Part shown: one piece after another, positions 36,356 to 44,300 of the stretch
Layout of the letters: every line of letters begins with the position of its first letter
How positions within the stretch are numbered: position 1 is the first letter of the stretch
Assembly (NCBI GenBank): GCA_017515475.1
Contig: JAFWFS010000007.1
Span: 186,001 to 250,000 of the forward strand
DNA: 64,000 nucleotides
Direction of reading: 5' to 3'
DNA from: Erysipelotrichaceae bacterium
GTDB taxonomy: Bacteria > Bacillota_I > Bacilli_A > Erysipelotrichales > Erysipelotrichaceae
Notes under the pieces: generated by a model
Told to the model about the DNA's origin: nothing
Seen by the model: only the letters and a program-made list of their open reading frames with translations
Database searches by the model: none
Program-made: the position numbers and the translations under genes

Positions 36356-37354
36356 TCACTGTTTATGTTCGTTCATATGGCCAAGAAACTGCAGAGTTAC
36401 AGCGGCAATCACAATAAACAGCTCAAGATAAGAATAAGAAGGCAACACCTTGAATATGGTATTCAACGCTAGCAGAAGCAGCAGACAGAAAGCCAACGTT
36501 TGATAAACATTCAGTTTCTTTTCTTCCTTTTCTTTTTTCACAACTTCTTCTTTTGCCTCTTCTTCATCTTCGTTGATCAGCTCAACAATATCGGCAGATG
36601 TGATAACGCCGACGATCTTGCCAGTCTCTTTGCTTAAGACCGGAATGGAATCTTCGGAGTAGTCAGCCAATGTATCGATAGCTGCTTCCGTGACTTCTTC
36701 CTTATCATAGACAAACGGGTAAGAGAGAATGATCTTGTCTTCCAGATCTTCATCCTTTTTGGTGATCAGCAGATCGCGCAAAGTAAGAGCGCCATAGAAC
36801 TGGCCATCCTTTTCTATGTAAAGAGTCTCAATATTGTCGTTCTCTTCGGCTTCTTCGATCAGCTGTTCGATGGAAGCCTTGATACCTATGCCATGTTCCA
36901 GTGTTATATAGTTTGTCGTCATCAGGGAACCGAATTGATTGTCTTTATAGGATTTCAGCAGTTCGATATCGCTCTTTGATTCCGGTTCGATCAAAGAAAT
37001 GATCTCATCGGCCTTCTTCTGATCAAGTCCTTCCAGAATATCGATTGCATCGTCGGCATCCATTTCTTCCAGAATATCGGCAGCAGATTCGTTTTCCAGT
37101 TCAGCAAAGTACTTGTCGACATCTTCATCCAGATAGGCAAATATACGGCTTGTTGCTTCGATACCGATCGCCTTGTACAGTCTTTTTCTTTCTTCAGGAG
37201 AAAGATATGTCAGGGCATCGGCAATATCGTTGTCGTGGTAATTGGTCAGCGTCTGAGCAAGCAGTTTTGAATTCCTGGTCTTGCGTATCAGGTCAAAGAT
37301 CTCTTGTGTATAATTTCTTTCTTCAATGTTTTCTTCGATAATCTTGTTAGCCAT
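36356..37354 (-). CDS. MgtE-like Mg2+-sensor protein (N and CBS domains, pore domain replaced)
   Basis: A 332-residue protein. Residues about 15-135 form the MgtE N domain (superhelix; DNDIADALTYLSPEERKRLY, ADILEEMDADDAIDILEGLD). Residues about 138-265 form the paired CBS domains, beginning FGSLMTTNYITL and containing GVITSADIVELI. In MgtE these bind several Mg2+ ions and gate the channel. The five-helix pore is missing: after a charged linker (about 263-281) only two hydrophobic segments follow (282-304, 308-326), then HMNEHKQ. No remnant of the pore is found downstream, so this is not a simple frameshift. It lies 12 bases after the MgtA-type ATPase gene. Proposed role as sensor subunit is inference. 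Confidence 0.8.
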   Translation of the reverse strand: MANKIIEENIEERNYTQEIFDLIRKTRNSKLLAQTLTNYHDNDIADALTYLSPEERKRLYKAIGIEATSRIFAYLDEDVDKYFAELENESAADILEEMDADDAIDILEGLDQKKADEIISLIEPESKSDIELLKSYKDNQFGSLMTTNYITLEHGIGIKASIEQLIEEAEENDNIETLYIEKDGQFYGALTLRDLLITKKDEDLEDKIILSYPFVYDKEEVTEAAIDTLADYSEDSIPVLSKETGKIVGVITSADIVELINEDEEEAKEEVVKKEKEEKKLNVYQTLAFCLLLLLALNTIFKVLPSYSYLELFIVIAAVTLQFLGHMNEHKQ

Positions 37355-37366
37355 GATTTCTCCCTT

Positions 37367-39982
37367 CTAGATCCACTTTCCGAATCTTCTGATATAAATG
37401 GTCTTCATTACCTGTGCAAGCAGAAGATAGATAAGCATCAGTGCCGCAAGCCACAGGACATATATATATGGCAGCGGATGCATATCGAATATATAAGCGA
37501 TACTTGTCAGACCGATAGCTAGAGTTACCAGTACGACAGTTGAAGTCGACAAGGCCAGTTCCCGGCCGACTTTTGATCCGATAAACGGGAACTTATGCGT
37601 TCTGATCGTATGAATGACCAGGGTCTGTGAGATGACACCGAACATAAACCAGCCGCACTGGAAGTATTCCGCTTTCTCGATGTTCTTAAATCCAAAAACA
37701 TACCAGAGTACCAGGAAGCAGAGGATATCCAGTACCGTTGATGTCAGTCCGAAATAGAACATGAAGGACTTGAGCGATTCGGTGTTCCATTCCATCGGTT
37801 TATCGATGTATTCTTCTTCGACATTGTCGTATGGCATGCCAAACTGGGCAAAGTCATTCAGGATGTTCTGTATGAGGATATGCACCGGCTTCAAAGGTAA
37901 AAACGGCAGGGCAATTGAAGCAATCAGTACAGATATCATATTCCCGAAGTTTCCGGAAATAGCCATCTTGAGATACTTGTTCATGTTGGCAAAAGTCCTT
38001 CTGCCTTCCTTAACGCCTTCATCCAGCACATTCAGATCCTTTTCCAGCAGGATGATATCAGCGACTTCCTTGGCGATATCGACGGCTGTATCAACAGAGA
38101 TGCCGACATCTGCCTGTTTTAAAGGCGGCGCATCGTTGATACCATCGCCCATATAGCCTACGACATGGCCAAGATCCTGATAGGTCTCAACAATCCGTTT
38201 TTTCTGAAGCGGATTGAGCTTGGCAAAAATCTGTGTTTTCTGGCAAGCGCTCTTCAGCTGACCATCATTCATGATTTCGACATCACTGCCCGAATAGGCA
38301 TAAGTCGTGTCAATACCGATGCGATTGCAGATATTGATTGCAACCGGTTTGGAATCACCGGTCAGCACGACAGTTCTGATACCGTTGTCTTTCAGGGCTT
38401 TGATAGCTGAGATAGATGATTCTTTTGGAGGATCGAGGAAACCGATAAAGCCCAGGAGAACCATGTCCTTTTCATCATCCTGCGAAAACTGGTCGATCGC
38501 CGGAATCTCGTTTTTCTGAGCGACAGCAATGACTCTGATGCCTTCAGCACCGTTATCTTCCGAAATCTGATAGGCGTTCTTCCTCAACTGTTCATCCATC
38601 GGCAATACCTGGCCGTCAACTTCCACAAAGGCACAGTTGGCTATGATCTCATCAACTGCTCCCTTGGTGATCAGCTGTCTTTTCAGTTTGCGGTCACGCA
38701 GGACGACTGACATCTTCCTTCTGGCAAAATCAAACGGAATTTCATCCTCCCTGACATAGGAACGTTTCAGATAATCCAGACCTTCTTTTTCTCCTCTGGC
38801 AATGATCGCTCTGTCCATCAGGTTCTTGAGACCTGTCTGAAAATAACTGTTGAGAAAAGCGTGGCGCAGCACGCGCAGATCTTCATTTCCTTTCGGATCG
38901 AGGTACTTTTCAAGGATGATTTCATCCCGGGTCAAAGTGCCTGTCTTGTCCGTACATAGAATATCCATTTCGCCAAACGTCTGTATCGAGCCAAGCTGCT
39001 TGACTATGGTCTTCTTTCTTGACATGGAGATGGCACCTTTAGCCAAAGATGAAGTAATCATGACCGGAAGCATCTCCGGCATAAGACCGACTGCGATGGT
39101 GATTGCAAAGATGATGGAATCCAGCAGTACATGCTTGGTAAAGAAATTGGTCAGGAAGATGACGGGTACCATCACCAGCATGAACTTGATCAGCAAGGAA
39201 GTGATGGATTCCATGTTCTTGTCAAAGACGGATTTCTCGCCCTGATTGTTGAGTGTCTTGGACATGGTACCGAAATAAGTATTGTTACCGGTCAGCAGAA
39301 CGATAGCTCTGGCGGAACCGGACACAATATCGCATCCCATGAAACCAATATCAGAAAGATCGGTAATATTGTCGCTTTCTTTCACATAGGTGTATTTTTC
39401 CACCGGATTGGATTCACCGGTCAGCTGGGCCTGATCAACGAATAGGTCCTTCGTCTCGATGAAACGAACGTCTCCTGGTATCAGGTCACCTGATCCCAGA
39501 ATGACAAGATCTCCGGGGACACAGTCTTCGATCGAGATCTGCATTTTCTTGCCCTGTCTGACGACATTGACTTTCGTTACGATCATCTCCTGCAGGGCTT
39601 TTGCCGCAGCATCGGATTTCTGTGCCTGTATAAATGAAGTGGCAGATGAAATGAAGACGATGATAATCAGCATGATGATCGTCGCATAGGATGGTGTATC
39701 TGCCATGACGACGTCGGTAAAATAGCTGACTGCGACTACCGCCAGCAGAACGATATTGAAAGGATTGATGATTGCTTCTTTGAGTCTGGTGAAGATTGAA
39801 TTCTCATTCCCTGTGGATATCACATTCGAGCCGTATTTTTCACTTCTTTCTTCGATCTGCTCCTGAGAAAGACCATCATTATTCACAGAAAAAAGATCGA
39901 GTACTTCTTCATTTGACATCTCAGAAAAAGATGTCAGTTTCTCCTCGACTTCACTGCTAAATCTTCTCTTGTTTTTTTCCAT
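37367..39982 (-). CDS. mgtA: Magnesium-translocating P-type ATPase (MgtA type)
   Basis: An 871-residue P3B ATPase importing Mg2+ across the membrane. TGES actuator motif at 188-191, membrane helix 4 motif VGLMPEMLPVMITSSLAKGA characteristic of MgtA/MgtB, phosphorylation site DKTGTLT with Asp345, nucleotide-domain TKGA and hinge GDGINDAPPL, and ten predicted helices. The start follows GGAGG, which lies inside the leader hairpin at 39987-40010. First full gene of a two-gene unit with the MgtE-like sensor. Confidence 0.95.
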   Translation of the reverse strand: MEKNKRRFSSEVEEKLTSFSEMSNEEVLDLFSVNNDGLSQEQIEERSEKYGSNVISTGNENSIFTRLKEAIINPFNIVLLAVVAVSYFTDVVMADTPSYATIIMLIIIVFISSATSFIQAQKSDAAAKALQEMIVTKVNVVRQGKKMQISIEDCVPGDLVILGSGDLIPGDVRFIETKDLFVDQAQLTGESNPVEKYTYVKESDNITDLSDIGFMGCDIVSGSARAIVLLTGNNTYFGTMSKTLNNQGEKSVFDKNMESITSLLIKFMLVMVPVIFLTNFFTKHVLLDSIIFAITIAVGLMPEMLPVMITSSLAKGAISMSRKKTIVKQLGSIQTFGEMDILCTDKTGTLTRDEIILEKYLDPKGNEDLRVLRHAFLNSYFQTGLKNLMDRAIIARGEKEGLDYLKRSYVREDEIPFDFARRKMSVVLRDRKLKRQLITKGAVDEIIANCAFVEVDGQVLPMDEQLRKNAYQISEDNGAEGIRVIAVAQKNEIPAIDQFSQDDEKDMVLLGFIGFLDPPKESSISAIKALKDNGIRTVVLTGDSKPVAINICNRIGIDTTYAYSGSDVEIMNDGQLKSACQKTQIFAKLNPLQKKRIVETYQDLGHVVGYMGDGINDAPPLKQADVGISVDTAVDIAKEVADIILLEKDLNVLDEGVKEGRRTFANMNKYLKMAISGNFGNMISVLIASIALPFLPLKPVHILIQNILNDFAQFGMPYDNVEEEYIDKPMEWNTESLKSFMFYFGLTSTVLDILCFLVLWYVFGFKNIEKAEYFQCGWFMFGVISQTLVIHTIRTHKFPFIGSKVGRELALSTSTVVLVTLAIGLTSIAYIFDMHPLPYIYVLWLAALMLIYLLLAQVMKTIYIRRFGKWI

Positions 39983-39984
39983 AT

Positions 39985-40047
39985 AAAAAGCCTCCAGTTA
40001 AGGCGGCTTTGCTTTAATCCTGTTTAAAAGAAGTCAGCGAAAGCCGC
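39985..40047 (-). promoter_or_regulatory. Candidate attenuator in the mgtA leader (mutually exclusive hairpins)
   Basis: Segment 1, GCGGCTTT (40047-40040, inside the leader ORF), is perfectly complementary to segment 2, AAAGCCGC (40010-40003). Segment 2 extended (AAAGCCGCC, 40010-40002) also pairs with segment 3, GGAGGCTTT (39995-39987), with one internal mismatch and a TTAACT loop. The 2:3 hairpin hides the mgtA ribosome binding site GGAGG and is followed by U residues, so it could block translation and perhaps terminate transcription. Pairing 1:2 would free the site. Pairings are directly seen; regulation is inferred. Confidence 0.65.
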
Positions 40048-40088
40048 AAGTTACAGATACACGATAAAGGATTTTCTTCAGCTTCCAT
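40014..40088 (-). CDS. Leader peptide upstream of mgtA (24 residues)
   Basis: A short ORF beginning MEAEENPLSCICN and ending LTSFKQD, with AAAGAGG seven bases before its ATG and about 16 bases after a predicted transcription start. The first seven residues contain three Glu and a Pro, a composition like the acidic/Pro-rich nascent chains that destabilise translating ribosomes at low Mg2+ in E. coli MgtL. Codons 14-17 overlap segment 1 of the attenuator, so a translating ribosome would mask it. Stop lies just before segment 2. Expression is unproven. Confidence 0.6.
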   Translation of the reverse strand: MEAEENPLSCICNLRLSLTSFKQD

Positions 40089-40110
40089 TGATAAACCTCT
40101 TTCTGTCTTT

Positions 40111-40119
40111 ATTCTATCA
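40111..40119 (-). promoter_or_regulatory. Extended -10 promoter of the mgtA leader
   Basis: TGATAGAAT (40119-40111) matches an extended -10; the expected start near 40104 gives a 16-base untranslated region before the leader ORF. No good -35 is seen, as expected for extended -10 promoters. Confidence 0.5.
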
Positions 40120-40121
40120 TC

Positions 40122-40156
40122 AAAATAAAAAATTGACGTATTTAAACGCCAATTTT
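40122..40156 (-). terminator. Terminator of pepT
   Basis: Eleven-base-pair stem AAAATTGGCGT / ACGTCAATTTT (one G-U) with TTAAAT loop and a U-rich tail, seven bases after the pepT stop. It insulates the mgt unit from pepT transcription. Confidence 0.88.
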
Positions 40157-40162
40157 CAGTTC

Positions 40163-41368
40163 TTATATCTTTGCCAGTGACAGAATCTTCAGGATCAGTT
40201 CAACGGCCTTTTCTCCGTCTTCCTTGCACCAGAACTCATGGACACCGTGGAAATTCTGCCCTCCGGTTCCAAGGTTCGGACACAGAATGCCGTTCCATGT
40301 CAGGCTGGCTCCGTCCGTTCCGCCGCGGATGGCGACTTCTTTATACTCCAGCCCTGTTTCGGCCATGGCCTTCTTGACCAGTTCGATCGGCTCTTCATGG
40401 CCTACGAACTTTTCCTTCATGTTGCGGTAACTGTCGGTGATCTGAAGTTCTATCACATTGTACCCGTACTTCTGATTCAAGGTATCGGCAATCCTGCGAA
40501 AGTCCTCCTTCTGTTTGTTAAGAAGATCCATGTCGTGGTTACGGATGATATAGGACATCTCCGCCCTTCCGACTTCCCCCTTAAGATCCATCAGCATGTT
40601 GAAGCCTTCATAGCCCTCGGTTTTTTCCGGTACAGCGGCCGGATCCATCATTCCATGAAATTCATGAGCTACCTGCAGTGCATTAACCATCTTATCCTTG
40701 GCAGAACCCGGATGAACGGAAATGCCGTTGACAGTAATCCTGGCACTTGCGGCATTAAAGTTTTCATACTCGATGCAGTTCGGTTTATCTCCGTCTACGG
40801 TATAGGCAAAATCACATGTAAACCGGTCATAATCGAAATGCTGCGTGCCTCTGCCTACTTCTTCATCCGGAGAGAAACAGACTCTGACCGGTGCATGTTT
40901 GATTTCCGGATGATTTACCAGTGTCTCCAGTACTTCCATTATGCAGGCAACTCCGGCCTTGTCATCGGCACCGAGAAGCGTATTGCCGTCCGTAACAACC
41001 AAAGTCTTTCCGATATAGTCCTTAAGATTCGGAAAACGTTCTACCGTCGTATACAGGTTTTCATTCAGCCGGATATCTTCTCCGTCGTAGTTCTCGATGA
41101 TACGCGGATTTACATCTGTTCCCGAAGCCTGCTGGGAAGTATCCATATGGGCATTCAGACCGATCGTCAGATACTCCGGATCCCCCGGCAGATAGCCGTA
41201 AACATAACAGTACTCATCCAGAACCGTATCTTCCAACCCAAGTCTGTTGAGTTCATCCAGAAGATGCCGAGCCAGTTTCCATTGTCCTGAAGAACTTGGA
41301 AAAGTCTCGCTCTCCTCAAAGCTTGTCGTATCGTATTTTACATAATCCAGCAGTTTATCAATCAGCAT
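40163..41368 (-). CDS. pepT: Peptidase T (tripeptide aminopeptidase)
   Basis: A 401-residue M20B zinc peptidase releasing the N-terminal residue of tripeptides in the cytosol. Metal-site motifs: GLNAHMDTSQ, LLGADDKAGVA, SPDEEVGRG and GGTDGASLTWNGI with GTGGQNFHGVHEF near the end. A dimerisation/lid insertion (residues about 205-310) includes GISVHPGSAK. Twelve bases downstream of polC, it probably shares the rnc-polC transcript. Confidence 0.95.
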   Translation of the reverse strand: MLIDKLLDYVKYDTTSFEESETFPSSSGQWKLARHLLDELNRLGLEDTVLDEYCYVYGYLPGDPEYLTIGLNAHMDTSQQASGTDVNPRIIENYDGEDIRLNENLYTTVERFPNLKDYIGKTLVVTDGNTLLGADDKAGVACIMEVLETLVNHPEIKHAPVRVCFSPDEEVGRGTQHFDYDRFTCDFAYTVDGDKPNCIEYENFNAASARITVNGISVHPGSAKDKMVNALQVAHEFHGMMDPAAVPEKTEGYEGFNMLMDLKGEVGRAEMSYIIRNHDMDLLNKQKEDFRRIADTLNQKYGYNVIELQITDSYRNMKEKFVGHEEPIELVKKAMAETGLEYKEVAIRGGTDGASLTWNGILCPNLGTGGQNFHGVHEFWCKEDGEKAVELILKILSLAKI

Positions 41369-41380
41369 ATTTCTTCCTTT

Positions 41381-44300
41381 CTAGAACAGCGACATCTGGT
41401 TGGAATCGTCAAGACCTTTTAATACACCCAGATCATCCAGCTTCTTCAGCAGCGTCTGAGACAGCTGCGTTCTTTCCATCAGATCTTCCTTGGACAGGAA
41501 TTCCCTCTCCTGTCTTGCGGCAACGATGGATTCCGCAACGTTATCGCCCAGGCCATCCAGTACCTTAAACGGCGGTATGATCTCTCTTGAATCATCCGGA
41601 TTCACGGAAAACTCCGTCGCCAGAGACCGATAGAGGTCGATATTGCTCATCCTGTAGCCTCTCGACACCATCTCATAGCAGACCTCAAGCGTATCGAAGA
41701 TATCCCGCTCCTTCTTGGTGACAGGATTCTCTCTGCTGTTCATCCTGCCCTGAATCTCCTGCATTCTGGCATAGATCGCATCCGCATCCTTGATCATCGT
41801 TTCCAGTTCATATGCGTCGCAGCGAAGCGAGAAATAAGATACATAATAGTATTCCGGATGATAGACCTTGAACCAGGCAACTCTTACAGCCATGATACAG
41901 TAGGCAACTGCATGGGCTTTCGGGAACATGTATTTGATCTTCTTGCAGGAATCGATATACCACTTCGGAACGTCGTGTTCCAGCATGTCTTTTTCTTCCT
42001 CTTCCGTCAGACCCTTACCCTTACGGACATGTTCCATGATGTTGAAAGCACTCAACGGTTCCATCCTGTAACCCATCAGATTGGACATGATATCGTCACG
42101 ACATCCGATAACGTCCGACAGTCTGATGCCTGAACGGATCAGTTCCTGGGCATTGCCTCTCCAGACATCTGTGCCATGAGACAGACCGGAAATCTGTACC
42201 AGTTCCGAGAAAACATGCGGTCTGGTTTCTTCGATGGTGCTGCGCGTATTCAGCGTGCCGAATTCAGGCAGACCTGCAGCACCTGTTTCTTCCTTGTAAT
42301 GAGGATTTACGATATTCAATGCCTTTGTCGAATAGAACAGAGACAGTACCTTTTCATCATTCATCGGTATTGTCTTGACATCGATACCGGAAAGATCTTC
42401 AAAAAGACGCATGGCAGTCGGATCATCATGACCAAGCAGGTCGAATTTCAGAAGATTGTCGGAATAGTCGTGATATTCGAAATGTGTCGATTTCCAGGCT
42501 GCATTCTTGTCGTTGGCCGGATACTGGATCGGCGTAACATCTTCGATCTCCATGTCGTCAGGCAGAACGACGATACCTCCTGCGTGCTGTCCTGTGGTAC
42601 GTTTTACCTCCTGACAGCCGGAAGCCAGACGCTGACGCTGGGCTCTGGACATATTTGTGATTCCCTTATCTTCACAATAACCGGAAACATAGCCGAAAGC
42701 GGTCTTCTCCTGAACGGTCAGAACCGTTCCCGCTCTAAAGACATTGTTAGGACCGAAGATCTCTCTGGTAAACAGGTGCGCGCTAGGCTGATAGACACCT
42801 GAGAAGTTCAGGTCGATATCCGGAATCTTGTCCCCGTTGAATCCAAGGAAGGTCTCGAAAGGAATGTTCTGTCCTTCTCCCTTCATTCTGGAACCGCAGT
42901 CTGGACAGTCTTTATCCGGTAGGTCATATCCCGATGCGACATCATGCATCCAGATCAGCTTATGGCATTTCGGACAGATGTAGTGCGGAGGCAGAGGATT
43001 GACTTCCGTGATATCCGATAAGGTTGCGACCAGAGACGATCCTACGGATCCTCTTGATCCGACGATATATCCGTCATCATTGGAACGCTTGATCAGAAGA
43101 TGGCATACGAAGTAAATGACGCCGTAGCCGTTTCCGATAATGGCATTCAGTTCCGTTTCAATCCGTTTTTCAATCGATTCATCCAGATCATCGCCGTATA
43201 TGCGATGAGCATTATAATAGACGAATTCCCGCAGATACTGATCCGCAGAAATCACATCGTGTTTTTCCGTAAACGGATCTTCGATGATATTGCACTTACG
43301 GGCGACGGCAATCGCGTCCGTAATCTTCGGAGGCCTCAGTTCATCCTTGAACGGCTTGATGTTGTCGCACATGTCAGCGATCCTGTTGGTATTGTTTATG
43401 ACCATGTCGCGGATCAGTTTCTCATCCTTCAGCCATGCGAAAGCTTCCAGCATTTCTTTCGTGTTGAAGAAGTGCTGGTCGGCAGTGATCTGCTTCTCCC
43501 TTTTTTCCTTGTCGAAGATGTACAGCGGGTGATGCGCTCCGCCGATCGCCTGAGCCGAGATATAGACATCTCTTAGGATCTTTTCATCCTTCTTGACATA
43601 GTGGGCATCACCGGTCGCGACTACGATCTTGTTCTGAGCCAGTGCCTCATCGATGATATCTCTCAGATAATCCATCAGTCTTTCTTTCGTAAAGAGTTCA
43701 CGGTCTTCATAAAGGAAACGGTAGTTCTCCAGAGGCTGTATCTCGATATAGTCGTAGAAGGCGATCGTCCTGGCAAGTTCTTCTTTTGACCTCGTTGAAG
43801 CGATTTCGAACACTTCTCCGTTAAAACACGCCGATCCGATCAGCAGATTTCTGCGGTTGGCATTGATCGTCTCCTTGAAAATACGCGGTTCGGCAATGAA
43901 CTCGGAATTCGCATCTTTCGTGTTGGCCTTGCCAAAAACGGCCAGCGTTTCGGTATTAGACACCGATACCAGTTTAAACAGATCCTTTAAGCCTTCGTCG
44001 TTTTTGCACAGTACCGTCGTATGGAATGCTCTGTTCTTGACAAAAGCATCCTTGTCCTGGAAGTTCTTCAGATCATTCAGGGTCATGACACCGTTCTTGT
44101 TAAGATCTTTCAGCATGAAACTGAATACTTGTCCCAGTACATCCGCATCGTAGTTCGCCCTGTGGGCGACTTCTTCGTCATAAGGAATATTGTATGCCCG
44201 GCACATATTGCCTAAACGGTACGCTCTTCTGTTCTTTAGCAGGGAACGGGATAGATCCAGGGTATCGATGACCGCATTTGTCAGTGGCGGTTCATTGATT

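Noticed and set aside
36356-37354. MgtE truncated by a frameshift
   Set aside because: The downstream 90 bases hold the rimP promoter and no pore-domain remnant, and the ending has two orderly hydrophobic helices, so it is a different architecture rather than a broken gene.
39983-40120. M-box (ykoK) Mg2+ riboswitch upstream of mgtA
   Set aside because: The leader is only about 120 bases and lacks the multi-loop conserved core expected of an M-box; the visible features are a short ORF and two alternative pairings.
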